From: Streptomyces venezuelae
Lineage (GTDB): Bacteria > Actinomycetota > Actinomycetes > Streptomycetales > Streptomycetaceae
Length of the DNA stretch: 64,000 nt
Assembly (NCBI RefSeq): GCF_008642295.1
Contig: NZ_CP029190.1
Span: 5,563,501 to 5,627,500, forward strand
Direction of reading: 5' to 3'
Shown: in pieces, positions 52,491-63,755 of the stretch
Numbering within the stretch: the first letter of the stretch is position 1
How the letters are laid out: each line of letters begins with the position of its first letter
Notes under the pieces: model-generated
The model's input: only the letters and a program-made list of their open reading frames with translations
What the model was told of the DNA's origin: nothing
Database searches by the model: none
Translations under genes and position numbers: made by a program

Positions 52491-53407
52491 GCCCTGTCCG
52501 CCACGCGCTGCCCCAGCAGGCCCTGTGGCCGGAAGAGGAGCACGAGGATGAGGAGGACGAACGCCCAGGTGTTGCCCCAGGACTGTCCGCCGAGCTGCTC
52601 CATGCCGGGGATCTCGGAGACGTAGACGGTGGTCAGGGTCTCGGCGAGGCCGAGGACCAGGCCGCCGATCATGGCGCCGTAGATGTTCCCGATGCCGCCG
52701 AGGACGGCGGCGGTGAAGGCCTTCAGACCGAGCAGGAAGCCCATCTTGAAGTTGACTTCGCCGTACTTGAGGCCGTAGGCGACGGCGCCGACGGCGGCGA
52801 AGACGGCACCCAGGGCGAACGCCATCATGATGATGCGGTCGGTGTTGATGCCCATGAGCTTGGCGGTGTCGGGGTCCTGCGCGGTGGCCTGCATGCCGCG
52901 GCCGGTGCGGGTCTTCTTGACGAAGAAGCCGAGGAACGCCATGGAGATGGGGGCGGCGATCAGGAGGAAGACGTCGCCGGTCTGGATGGTGACGCTGCCG
53001 AAGTTGAAGGGGCCGCCCTCGATCTCGGGGAAGACCACGGAGGACGGGTACCAGGCCCAGACCGCCTGCTGCAGGACGATGGAGAGGCCGATGGCGGTGA
53101 TGAGCGGGGCGAGTCGTGGTGCGTTGCGGAGGGGACGGTAGGCGAACCGTTCCGCGGCGACGGCGACGAGGGTGGCGACGACTATCGCGCCTATGAGCAT
53201 GATCGGCAGGGCGAGCCACATGGTGGTGCCGCCGGGGAGGGCCATCCAGGCCCAGAGGGCTCCGAACCCTCCGATCATGAAGATCTCGCCGTGGGCGAAG
53301 TTGATGAGCTGGACGATGCCATAGACCATCGTGTAGCCGATGGCGACGAGCCCGTACATGGATCCCAGTAGCAGGCCGTTGACCAGCTGTTGCGGCAGTT
53401 CGTGCAC
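52487..53407 (-). CDS. livH: branched-chain amino-acid ABC transporter permease LivH
   Basis: This 306-residue membrane protein has eight or so helices and the family features QQLVNGLLLGSMYGLVAIGYTMVYGIVQLINFAHGEIFMIG and the coupling segment FAYRPLRNAPRLAPLITAIGLS. It forms the membrane pore with LivM. GTG 53407 (VHELPQQL) is used. It follows livK by 117 bp that carry a strong hairpin. Confidence 0.94.
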   Translation of the reverse strand: MHELPQQLVNGLLLGSMYGLVAIGYTMVYGIVQLINFAHGEIFMIGGFGALWAWMALPGGTTMWLALPIMLIGAIVVATLVAVAAERFAYRPLRNAPRLAPLITAIGLSIVLQQAVWAWYPSSVVFPEIEGGPFNFGSVTIQTGDVFLLIAAPISMAFLGFFVKKTRTGRGMQATAQDPDTAKLMGINTDRIIMMAFALGAVFAAVGAVAYGLKYGEVNFKMGFLLGLKAFTAAVLGGIGNIYGAMIGGLVLGLAETLTTVYVSEIPGMEQLGGQSWGNTWAFVLLILVLLFRPQGLLGQRVADRA

Positions 53408-53440
53408 CGCAGTCCTCCGAGTCTTTCGACGGATGTGACA

Positions 53441-53476
53441 CCGCGCGGGGCGCTTTGTGGTGCGCGCCCCGCGCGG
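53441..53476 (-). terminator. 13-bp hairpin between livK and livH
   Basis: CCGCGCGGGGCGC (53441-53453) pairs perfectly with 53464-53476 around a ten-base loop. There is no U-run. It likely limits transcription beyond livK, giving more binding protein than permease. Confidence 0.7.
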
Positions 53477-53524
53477 CAGGTGTGGGTGGGTGCCGGCCCG
53501 GTCAGCGGGCCGGCCGGGAGGAGG

Positions 53525-54757
53525 TCAGCCGCCGTAGGTGCCGGACTCGACGGACTTCCACTCGGTGCCCTCGACCTTGTAGACCGTGAGCTGCTTGTTG
53601 GTGGCGTCGCCGTACTCGTCGAAGGAGACCTTGCCGGTCACGCCCTCGAAGGAGACGCCCTGGACGGCCTCGAGGACCTTGGCGCGGGCGCCCTCGGGGA
53701 GCTTGCCGCTGTTGGCCTCGACGACCTTCTTGACGGCCTCGATGACCGCCCAGGCGGAGTCGTAGGAGTAGCCGCCGTAGGCCGCGTACGGGTCCTTGTA
53801 GCCGGCCTTCTCGTAGTTGGCGATGAACTCCTTGGCGGACGGCAGGCTTTCGACCGGGGCGCCGACGGAGGTGGCCAGGTCACCGGCGGAGCCGGAACCG
53901 GCGAGCTCGATGAACTTCTTGTCGTAGATGCCGTCGCCGCCGACGAGCGGGATGTTGGCGCCCGCGGCCTTGATCTGCTTGCTGAGCGGGCCGGCCGCCG
54001 GGTACTCGCCGCCGTAGTAGACGACGTCGGCGCCGGAGCTCTTGACCTGGGTCACGATCGCGGAGAAGTCCTTGGACTCCGGGTCGATGTGGCCCTCGCC
54101 GGCGACGGCGCCGCCGAGCTTGGTGAACTCGCCCTTGAAGGTGCCGGCGAGGCCTGCGCCGTAGGTCTTCTTGTCATCGATGATGAAGACCTTCTTCTTG
54201 CCGCCCTTGTTGTAGAGGTACTGCGCCGCGAACGGGCCCTGGATGGCGTCCGTGGTGGCGGTGCGGAAGTAGCTCTTGTAGGTGCGGGCCTTGGTGCCCT
54301 CGGCCCACTTGGGGCCCTGGGTCAGCGAGGGGCTGGTGTTGGCCGGGGAGATCTGGGCCAGCTTGGCGTCGTCGAAGACCTTCTGCATGGCCTCGGAGAC
54401 GGAGGAGTTCAGCGGGCCGACGACGCCGAGGACGTCCTTGTTGGCGACGAGCTTGGTGGCGTTCTGCTGGCCGGAGGAGGCCTGCGCCTGGTCGTCGAGG
54501 GCCTCGACCTTGAAGGTGACGCCGGGGACGTACTTCTTCTCGTTGGCGGTCTTGGCCGCGAGGTCGGCGGAGTTCTTGATGCCGAGGCCGAGGGCCGAGA
54601 GGTCACCGGTCAGCGGGGCGTCGACGCCGATGACGACCGTGACGCCGCCGGCGGTGTCGCCGGCCTTGTTGCCTTCGTCGCGCGATCCACAGGCGGTGAG
54701 CGTGAGGGCACCCGCGGCGAGTGCGGCGGTCACGGCAATGAGCTTACGTTGACGCAC
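53525..54757 (-). CDS. livK: branched-chain amino-acid ABC transporter substrate-binding lipoprotein LivK
   Basis: This 410-residue type I periplasmic-binding-like protein has a lipoprotein signal (ALAAGALTLTACG; lipobox Cys near residue 23) and the family's VVIGVDAPLTGDLSALGLGIKNSADLAA, LGVVGPLNSSVSEAM and VVYYGGEYPAAGPLSKQIKAAG. It captures amino acids outside and delivers them to LivHM. GTG 54757. First gene of the operon. Confidence 0.94.
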   Translation of the reverse strand: MRQRKLIAVTAALAAGALTLTACGSRDEGNKAGDTAGGVTVVIGVDAPLTGDLSALGLGIKNSADLAAKTANEKKYVPGVTFKVEALDDQAQASSGQQNATKLVANKDVLGVVGPLNSSVSEAMQKVFDDAKLAQISPANTSPSLTQGPKWAEGTKARTYKSYFRTATTDAIQGPFAAQYLYNKGGKKKVFIIDDKKTYGAGLAGTFKGEFTKLGGAVAGEGHIDPESKDFSAIVTQVKSSGADVVYYGGEYPAAGPLSKQIKAAGANIPLVGGDGIYDKKFIELAGSGSAGDLATSVGAPVESLPSAKEFIANYEKAGYKDPYAAYGGYSYDSAWAVIEAVKKVVEANSGKLPEGARAKVLEAVQGVSFEGVTGKVSFDEYGDATNKQLTVYKVEGTEWKSVESGTYGG

Positions 54758-55057
54758 GAGCAGTCCTTTCCAGGCACGGCGTCCCCCCTGGGACGCACCG
54801 AGTCGAACGCGGGAAACCGAACTGGAAGGAATCCGGTGGTCGCGGTGACTGGCCGTGACTCTAGGCGGCGGACCGGAGGTTATGGAGGGCTCGGGCCAAT
54901 GATGTGACTCTCTTGTTATGCCACGGCGTAATGCATAGCGGATGTCTGTGGGTGGATCGGGGGAATTCCGGCCGGTTCGTCTTGTCCGTATGCTGAGACA
55001 GGGCAGGACTGTTTCTGAGTTTGAGTCCTGACTTCCCAGGAGTCTGAAGGGTTTTGG
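54758..55057. promoter_or_regulatory. 300-bp intergenic region upstream of livK
   Basis: Much more AT-rich than the genome average (about 54880-55050). It must carry the livK promoter on the minus strand, for example near the GGCATAACAAGAG segment (about 54905-54925). A 66-codon open frame on the minus strand (54861-55061) has poor codon character. No clear terminator for the gene at 55058 was found. Confidence 0.4.
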
Positions 55058-55669
55058 TCATGACGGTCTGCTCACGCTCTGGTCTCGTTCTTCGGGACAG
55101 GCCCTGGTCAGAGCCGCAGAAAGATCCCTGGCATATCGGTCACCGAGGATGTAACTGTGTGCCTCTTTTTGCTTTTCATTACTGAGGGTTACCTCTAGGA
55201 ATGGGAGCCCCGCATTCCGTGCTACATGCACGCAATCGGTCGCAAGAATCTCCACCAGGACTTCACGGACCCCGCCCGCCTCCACCGTCACGGGCAACTG
55301 TGGCCGAATGTTCACCCTCAGTGCCCGTGACGGCTGGTCGATCCGCTCCACGATCACGGGTGTCCGGGAGGAGCTGCGGACACGGAGGGTGAAGGCGAAC
55401 GAGCTGCCCGCCGGGGCCGGGTCCGCCGGTTCCCCGTATCTGAGCGTCACCTGCTGGGAGGGTGCGGGCGGAGGCAGCGGCTCCGGCGCGGGTGCGGGTT
55501 CGGGCCGGGTGATCAGGAGGTATCCGGCGGTCGCGCAGACCGCGCCGGCGACGGCCGCCGCCAGCGCGGTGCGGCCGTGCCGGAAGGCGGGCGCACGGGT
55601 GCGGGCGGCCGGCGGCGGCGCGCTCTCCGCGGTGCCCTCTCCGGGCTCGACGGGGCCGATGCCGCTCAT
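55058..55669 (-). CDS. membrane-anchored extracytoplasmic protein, unknown function
   Basis: This 203-residue protein has a disordered cytoplasmic N-terminus, a single transmembrane helix (TALAAAVAGAVCATAGYLLI, about 34-53), a Pro/Ala linker (PEPAPAPEPLPPPAPS) and an outer domain of about 130 residues reading FAFTLRVRSSSRTPVIVERI and VTVEAGGVREVLVEILATDCVHVA, which suggests a beta-sandwich of immunoglobulin type. Two Cys in the outer domain may pair. I recognise no named family. Nothing in its neighbourhood indicates a role. Confidence 0.75.
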   Translation of the reverse strand: MSGIGPVEPGEGTAESAPPPAARTRAPAFRHGRTALAAAVAGAVCATAGYLLITRPEPAPAPEPLPPPAPSQQVTLRYGEPADPAPAGSSFAFTLRVRSSSRTPVIVERIDQPSRALRVNIRPQLPVTVEAGGVREVLVEILATDCVHVARNAGLPFLEVTLSNEKQKEAHSYILGDRYARDLSAALTRACPEERDQSVSRPS

Positions 55670-55779
55670 GTCCGTACGCCGCCGGTCGGCGGGATGCGCC
55701 GCGGCGCCGGTCCGGTACCCATGCGGGGCACGCTAGACCGGCGCCGGAATGTTTACAACGCCCGGTGATTGCCGGGGTG

Positions 55780-56238
55780 TTACTCGTTCATGTCGCGCAG
55801 CAGGCAGGTGAGCCGGGCGGTGCAGACCCGCTTGTCCTGCTCGTCGGTGATGACGATCTCGTACGTGGCGGTGGACCGGCCGCGGTGGACGGGGGTGGCG
55901 GTGCCGGTGACCAGGCCGGAGCGGACGCCCCGGTGGTGGGTGCAGTTCAGGTCCACACCCACGGCGATCTTGGTGTGGCCGCCGTGCAGCATGGCGCCCA
56001 CCGAGCCGAGGGTCTCGGCGAGCACGGCGGAGGCGCCGCCGTGCAGGAGGCCGTAGGGCTGGGTGTTGCCCTCGACCGGCATGGTGCCGACGACGCGGTC
56101 GGCCGCGGCTTCCAGGATGTGGATGTCCATCCGCTCGCCGAGGTGGCCCGCCGAGAACAGCGAGGGCAGGTCGATGCCCAGGGCTGCGTACTCGTCGAGG
56201 ACCTCCTGCGGGAACTTCACGGCGTGCTGCTCGCCCAT
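55780..56238 (-). CDS. PaaI-family hotdog thioesterase
   Basis: This 152-residue hotdog-fold protein has the PaaI features NTQPYGLLHGGASAVLAETLGSVGA (HGG with catalytic region), VGVDLNCTHHRGVRSGLVTGTATPVHRGRSTATYEI. It hydrolyses acyl- or aryl-CoA thioesters, often phenylacetyl- or hydroxybenzoyl-type; the substrate is not readable. ATG 56238 (MGEQHAVKF). It is separated by 56 bp from the molybdoenzyme gene on the same strand. Confidence 0.9.
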   Translation of the reverse strand: MGEQHAVKFPQEVLDEYAALGIDLPSLFSAGHLGERMDIHILEAAADRVVGTMPVEGNTQPYGLLHGGASAVLAETLGSVGAMLHGGHTKIAVGVDLNCTHHRGVRSGLVTGTATPVHRGRSTATYEIVITDEQDKRVCTARLTCLLRDMNE

Positions 56239-56294
56239 GGGCCGTCTCCGTTTCTGGTTGCGTCAACGATCGTTAACGCAGTCTTCCTATCAGC

Positions 56295-58601
<2,307 letters not shown>

Positions 58602-58725
58602 GTCGCTCCCCTTCGAGCTGCTGCGCGTACGTCTGCGCCGCGTACGTTTCCACCTCCGATCCTGTCACGGTCCGCCGACATCGCCGACGCCGGAATTGTC
58701 AGCGGGGCCGCCTAGGATCGGAGGC

Positions 58726-61461
58726 GTGGCAGAGACAGCATCGAAGAAGACCAGCCAGAAGATCGCCCCGACGACCGCGGCGGACCGTCCGCGCCTGATG
58801 CTCATGGACGGGCACTCCCTGGCGTACCGGGCGTTCTTCGCGCTGCCCGCGGAGAACTTCACCACCGCCGGCGGCCAGCCGACCAATGCCATCTACGGCT
58901 TCGCGTCGATGCTGGCGAACACGCTGCGCGACGAGGCGCCCACGCATTTCGCGGTGGCCTTCGACGTATCGCGCAAGACCTGGCGCTCGCAGGAGTTCCC
59001 CGAGTACAAGGCGAACCGCTCCAAGACCCCCGACGAGTTCAAGGGGCAGGTGGAGCTGATCGGCGAGCTGCTCGACGCGATGAGCGTGCCGCGGTTCGCG
59101 GTGGACGGCTTCGAGGCCGACGACGTGATCGCCACGCTGGCCACGCAGGCCGAGGCGCTCGGGTTCGAGGTGCTGATCGTCACCGGTGACCGGGACTCCT
59201 TCCAGCTGGTGTCCGAGCACACCACCGTGCTGTACCCGACCAAGGGCGTCTCCGAGCTCACCCGGTTCACCCCGGAGAAGGTCGAGGAGAAGTACGGGCT
59301 GACCCCGCAGCAGTATCCGGACTTCGCGGCGCTGCGCGGGGACCCGTCCGACAACCTGCCCGGCATCCCGGGCGTCGGCGAGAAGACCGCGGCGAAGTGG
59401 ATCAACCAGTTCGGGTCCTTCGCCGAGCTGGTGGAGCGGGTGGAGGAGGTCAAGGGCAAGGCCGGGCAGAACCTCCGCGACCACCTGGAAGCGGTCAAGA
59501 TGAACCGCGTCCTGACCGAGATGGTCAAGGACGTGGAGCTCGGCCGGACCCCCGCCGACCTGGAGCGGCTGCCGTACGACCGGACGGCCGTGACCGGGGT
59601 CCTGGACGTGCTGGAGATCCGCAACGCCTCGCTGCGCGAGCGGTTGCTGGCGGTGGACCCGGGCGCCGAGGAGGCGGCGGCCCCCGCCCCGGCCGCCGGG
59701 GTGGAGCTGGACGGGTCCGTGCTGTCCGCGGGCGAGCTGGCGCCCTGGCTGGAGGCGCATGCCGGCGGCCCGCTCGGGCTCTCCACGGTGGACAGCTGGA
59801 TGCTGGGCGCCGGCAGCGTCGCCGAGGTCGCGCTGGCCGCCGCCGACGGCGCGGCCTGCTGGTTCCAGCCGGCCGAGCTGGACGAGGCCGACGAGCAGGC
59901 CTTCACCGGCTGGCTCGCCGACGCCTCCCGGCCGAAGGTGGTCCACAACGCGAAGAACCTGTGGCGCGTCCTCCCGGAACACGGCTGGACCGGCCTGGCC
60001 GGGGTCACCATGGACACCGCCCTCGCCGCCTACCTGGTCAAGCCGGGCCGCCGCTCCTTCGCCCTGGACGTGCTGTCGGTGGAATACCTGGGCCGCGAGC
60101 TCCAGCCGCCGGCCGCCGACGGCCAGCTGGCCTTCGGCGCGGACGAGACCGCCGAGGCCGAGGCCCTGATGGCGCAGGCCCGCGCCGTCCTCGACCTGGG
60201 CGAGGCCTTCACGGAGAAGCTGGAGGAGGTCGGCGCCACCGCCCTGCTCCACGACATGGAGCTGCCCACCTCCGAGCTGCTGGCCCGGATGGAGCGGAAC
60301 GGCATCGCCGCCGACCGCGACCACCTGGAGGCCATGGAGCAGCAGTTCGCGGGCGCCGTGCAGCAGGCCGTGAAGGAAGCGCACGCCGCGGTGGGGCACG
60401 AGTTCAACCTCGGCTCGCCCAAGCAGCTCCAGGAGGTCTTCTTCGGCGAGCTGGACCTGCCCAAGACCAAGAAGACCAAGACCGGTTACACCACCGACGC
60501 GGATGCCCTGGCCTGGCTGGCCACCCAGACCGACCACGAACTTCCGGTGATCATGCTCCGGCACCGGGAGCAGGCCAAGCTGCGGGTCACCGTGGAGGGC
60601 CTGGTCAAGACGATCGCCGCGGACGGCCGGGTGCACACCACCTTCAGCCAGACCGTGGCCGCGACCGGACGCCTGTCCTCCACCGACCCCAACCTGCAGA
60701 ACGTGCCGGTGCGCACCGACGAGGGCCGGGCCATCCGCCGCGGATTCGTCGTCGGCGAGGGCTTCGAGTCCCTGATGACCGCCGACTACAGCCAGATCGA
60801 GCTGCGCGTCATGGCCCACCTCTCCGAGGACGAGGGCCTGACCGAGGCCTTCCTCTCCGGGGAGGACCTGCACACCACCGTCGCCTCCCAGGTGTTCGGC
60901 GTGGAGCGGTCCGCGGTCGACGCCGAGATGCGCCGCAAGATCAAGGCGATGTCGTACGGCCTGGCGTACGGGCTGTCCGCCTTCGGCCTCGCGCAGCAGC
61001 TGAACATCGAGCCCGCCGAGGCGCGCGGTCTCATGGAGACCTTCTTCGAGCGGTTCGGCGGGGTCCGGGACTACCTCCAGCGCGTGGTCGACGAGGCCCG
61101 CGCCACCGGATACACGGCCACCGTCTTCGGCCGCCGCCGGTACCTGCCCGACCTCAACAGCGACAACCGGCAGCGCCGTGAGGCGGCCGAGCGGATGGCG
61201 CTGAACGCCCCCATCCAGGGCACCGCCGCCGACATCGTCAAGGTGGCGATGCTCCGCGTGGACAAGGCGCTGTCCGAGGCGGGGCTGAAGTCCCGGATGC
61301 TACTCCAGGTGCACGACGAAATCGTGCTGGAGATCGCTCCCGGCGAGCGGGCGCAGGTCGAGGAGCTGCTGCGCCGCGAGATGGCCGCCGCCGTCGACCT
61401 GCGCGCCCCGCTGGACGTCTCGGTGGGCGTCGGCGCGGACTGGGAGTCCGCCGCGCACTGA
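58726..61461 (+). CDS. polA: DNA polymerase I
   Basis: This 911-residue enzyme has a 5'-nuclease domain (about 25-310: LMLMDGHSLAYRAFFAL, DGFEADDVIATLA, IVTGDRDSFQL), a 3'-exonuclease-like domain (about 325-510) and a polymerase domain: motif A DYSQIELRVMAHLSED, motif B RRKIKAMSYGLAYG and motif C LLQVHDEIVLE. The exonuclease domain lacks the DxE pair (reads LGLSTVDSWM) and the NxxxD acid, so proofreading is probably lost, as in other actinomycetes. The O-helix residue is Tyr. It repairs DNA and removes RNA primers. GTG 58726 has a GGAGG-like site. Confidence 0.96.
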   Translation: MAETASKKTSQKIAPTTAADRPRLMLMDGHSLAYRAFFALPAENFTTAGGQPTNAIYGFASMLANTLRDEAPTHFAVAFDVSRKTWRSQEFPEYKANRSKTPDEFKGQVELIGELLDAMSVPRFAVDGFEADDVIATLATQAEALGFEVLIVTGDRDSFQLVSEHTTVLYPTKGVSELTRFTPEKVEEKYGLTPQQYPDFAALRGDPSDNLPGIPGVGEKTAAKWINQFGSFAELVERVEEVKGKAGQNLRDHLEAVKMNRVLTEMVKDVELGRTPADLERLPYDRTAVTGVLDVLEIRNASLRERLLAVDPGAEEAAAPAPAAGVELDGSVLSAGELAPWLEAHAGGPLGLSTVDSWMLGAGSVAEVALAAADGAACWFQPAELDEADEQAFTGWLADASRPKVVHNAKNLWRVLPEHGWTGLAGVTMDTALAAYLVKPGRRSFALDVLSVEYLGRELQPPAADGQLAFGADETAEAEALMAQARAVLDLGEAFTEKLEEVGATALLHDMELPTSELLARMERNGIAADRDHLEAMEQQFAGAVQQAVKEAHAAVGHEFNLGSPKQLQEVFFGELDLPKTKKTKTGYTTDADALAWLATQTDHELPVIMLRHREQAKLRVTVEGLVKTIAADGRVHTTFSQTVAATGRLSSTDPNLQNVPVRTDEGRAIRRGFVVGEGFESLMTADYSQIELRVMAHLSEDEGLTEAFLSGEDLHTTVASQVFGVERSAVDAEMRRKIKAMSYGLAYGLSAFGLAQQLNIEPAEARGLMETFFERFGGVRDYLQRVVDEARATGYTATVFGRRRYLPDLNSDNRQRREAAERMALNAPIQGTAADIVKVAMLRVDKALSEAGLKSRMLLQVHDEIVLEIAPGERAQVEELLRREMAAAVDLRAPLDVSVGVGADWESAAH

Positions 61462-61471
61462 CCCGGTGTAC

Positions 61472-61529
61472 GGACGCCCGGGCGCCCGCTGCTACCGCCG
61501 GCCGGCGGGGGCGGGCGACCCGGGCGTCC
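61472..61529. terminator. inverted repeat at the 3' ends of polA and the DUF4184 gene
   Basis: GGACGCCCGGG (61472-61482) and CCCGGGCGTCC (61519-61529) are exact complements, with a GC-rich region between that can form inner hairpins. It lies partly within the converging gene's end. Confidence 0.5.
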
Positions 61530-62391
61530 GCGTACGGTCCTGGTCATGCTCCGGGTCCCGGTGCCGGTCATGGCCGGGGGGCCGGACGGCTCCGCGGTGG
61601 CGCAGCCGGAACAGGGCGGCGTACAGCACCAGCCCGGCCATCAGCCCGCTGCCGGCGCCGAAGCAGACGGTCGGGACGATGTCGAGCGGGGTGCGGATCC
61701 GGTCGAAGTACGTGTAGAAGCGCAGCACGCGGAAGGTCACCCCGACCGCCACGCACCCGGCCACCAGCGCGAACGCGGCCACCCGCTCGGCCCGGCCGAG
61801 CGCCGGCACCGATGCGGGGACCGGTCCGGCGGGCAGCCGGCGCAGCGCCGAGACCAGGAACCACAGCAGCGCGCCGGCCGCCAGCGCGGAACTGCCGTAC
61901 TGCAGGTAGGTATAGAGGGGGAAGCCCCCGTAGTAGCCGGACAGCCAGGGCAGGGCGTTCGTCCCGTACCGGTCGAGGTGGGTGAAGGAATCCCAGCCCA
62001 CATGCGTCAGCGAACCGGCCACCGCCGAGAGGTAGAACGCGCCGAGGAGCCGGGCCGGCGGCCGTCCGCCGGGCCAGTGCGCTCCGCGCAGCAGTGCGTA
62101 CGTCCGCCCGCGCCAGGCGGCGGGCAGCAGGGCCACCAGCGGTTCGCGCAGCAGCAGCCAGCAGCCGACCAGCACGGCCGTGATCACCGCATCGACCGTC
62201 AGCACCCCGGGCAGGGAGTGGGTCGTGGAGCCGAACTCCATCGCCCCGGGGATCACACTCGCCGCGAAGTAGGTCATGTCGGGCGCAAACGACCCCATGA
62301 CCAACGCCGAGGCCAGGAAGGGACCCCGGCCGTGTCCGCTCCGCCGGATTCCCGGCAGGACGGCGGCGGCGTGGCTGAGAGTGAACGGCAT
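61492..62391 (-). CDS. DUF4184 family membrane protein
   Basis: This 299-residue protein opens PFTLSHAAAVLPGI and has SALVMGSFAPDM, the conserved DUF4184 blocks with His and Asp near the membrane, then about seven helices and LTHVGWDSFTHLDRYG. The conserved H/D set resembles membrane-bound metal hydrolases of the YdjM/LexA-binding type, but the function is unknown. The tail is polar and charged (HDRHRDPEHDQDRTRTPG). It converges with polA with only 30 bp between. Confidence 0.87.
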   Translation of the reverse strand: MPFTLSHAAAVLPGIRRSGHGRGPFLASALVMGSFAPDMTYFAASVIPGAMEFGSTTHSLPGVLTVDAVITAVLVGCWLLLREPLVALLPAAWRGRTYALLRGAHWPGGRPPARLLGAFYLSAVAGSLTHVGWDSFTHLDRYGTNALPWLSGYYGGFPLYTYLQYGSSALAAGALLWFLVSALRRLPAGPVPASVPALGRAERVAAFALVAGCVAVGVTFRVLRFYTYFDRIRTPLDIVPTVCFGAGSGLMAGLVLYAALFRLRHRGAVRPPGHDRHRDPEHDQDRTRTPGSPAPAGRR

Positions 62392-62538
62392 GGAACCTCA
62401 TTTCCCCCTTGACGGACGCGCCCAGTATGCGGTCAGGTTCCCGACTCGTGGAAAAACGGTGAATGCGCAGGCCAGAACGTTTCTTCTGGCCTGCGCCTGA
62501 CATAGGGTCACGCGAACGTCGAGGGGGAGGGGTTCGTC

Positions 62539-63747
62539 ATGACCAGGACGGCTCGGTTCGGCCGGAGGCTGCGCAGGGGCGGGGTGGCCGCCGTGGCCGC
62601 CGCACTCGTGGGCGCCGTGCTGACGGCATCCCAGGCGACCGGCGGCGGCTCCGGCGGCCCCGGCGCGCCCGGTGGCCCCGGCCGGGCCGCCCAGGCGGCC
62701 CCGCCGCCGGCGCCCGCCGACGGCAACGGCGGCGACTCCGCCTACTTCACCGAACTCCCGCCGCTGGTCAGCCCCGAACCGCCGGCCGTGGTCCTGGACG
62801 ACGCGCCGCCCGCGTCGGCCCCAGCCCCCACACCCGCGCCGAGCCCGGCCCCGACGGGCGGGCCGGGTGGCGGCGCGCCGCGGGCGCAACCGGTGGTCCT
62901 CACCGGGCTGGGGGAGGGGGCCAGGGGGATACCCGCCACCGTCCTCGCCGCCTACCGGAAGGCGGAGAAGACGGTCGCCACGACCGACCCCGGCTGCGGG
63001 CTGCGCTGGCAACTCCTCGCCGGCATCGGCAAGGTCGAGTCGGGCCAGGCCCGCGGCGGCCGGTTGGACAGCGCGGGCACCACCCTGACCCCGATCCTCG
63101 GCCCCGTCCTGAACGGCAACGGGTTCGCGAACATCAGCGACACCGACGGCGGGGCCTACGACGGCGACACCGTCCACGACCGGGCGGTCGGGCCGATGCA
63201 GTTCATCCCGTCCACCTGGGCGGCCTGGGGGCAGGACGCGGACGGCGACGGCCGCCGCAACCCCAACAACGTGTACGACGCGGCGCTGGCGGCCGGGCGC
63301 TATCTGTGCGCCGGCAGCCGTGATCTGCGGGTCGGCGCCGACCTGGACCGGGCGATCCTGTCCTACAACCGGTCGACGGAATACCTGCTGACGGTGAAGT
63401 CCTGGTTCGCGTACTACGACAAGGGCACCCACGAGGTCCCGGACACCCCGACCGGGCCCGCAAAGCCCAAGCCGACCCCCACCCCCAAGCCGAAGCCCAC
63501 ACCCACGCCGACCCCGACCCCGACCCCCAAGCCGACCCCCACCCCGAAGCCCAAGCCGACCCCGACTCCGACCCCGAAGCCCAAGCCGACCCCGACTCCG
63601 ACCCCGAAGCCCAAGCCCACCCCGACTCCGACCCCGAAGCCCAAGCCCACCCCCACCCCGAAGCCCACGCCGACGTCCAGCCCCACCCCGACCCCGACGG
63701 TCGAGCCGACCCCGACCCCGACCCCTTCCTCCTCGGCGAAGCCGTAG
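62539..63747 (+). CDS. secreted lytic transglycosylase-like protein with repetitive tail
   Basis: This 402-residue protein has a signal peptide (about 1-33: [19 protein letters not shown]), a Gly/Pro/Ala linker, then a transglycosylase domain: [18 protein letters not shown] (catalytic Glu in KVESG), [42 protein letters not shown] and [13 protein letters not shown]. From about residue 305 the rest is Lys-Pro-Thr-Pro repeats. It cuts peptidoglycan glycan strands; the tail likely threads through or binds the wall. ATG 62539 has ribosome site GAGGGGGAGGGG. Confidence 0.9.
   Translation: MTRTARFGRRLRRGGVAAVAAALVGAVLTASQATGGGSGGPGAPGGPGRAAQAAPPPAPADGNGGDSAYFTELPPLVSPEPPAVVLDDAPPASAPAPTPAPSPAPTGGPGGGAPRAQPVVLTGLGEGARGIPATVLAAYRKAEKTVATTDPGCGLRWQLLAGIGKVESGQARGGRLDSAGTTLTPILGPVLNGNGFANISDTDGGAYDGDTVHDRAVGPMQFIPSTWAAWGQDADGDGRRNPNNVYDAALAAGRYLCAGSRDLRVGADLDRAILSYNRSTEYLLTVKSWFAYYDKGTHEVPDTPTGPAKPKPTPTPKPKPTPTPTPTPTPKPTPTPKPKPTPTPTPKPKPTPTPTPKPKPTPTPTPKPKPTPTPKPTPTSSPTPTPTVEPTPTPTPSSSAKP
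63468..63735 (+). repeat. Pro/Thr/Lys codon repeat in the transglycosylase tail
   Basis: Nearly continuous repeats of a CCGACCCCGACCCCGAAGCCC-like unit, coding for (KPKPTPTP)n and (TP)n. At least three almost identical copies of a 36-base block occur at about 63550-63660. Copy number is likely to vary between strains by slippage. Confidence 0.85.
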
Positions 63748-63755
63748 CCCCGTCC

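Noticed and set aside
54861..55061. 66-codon ORF upstream of livK
   Set aside because: AT-rich promoter region, poor codon character, no ribosome site.
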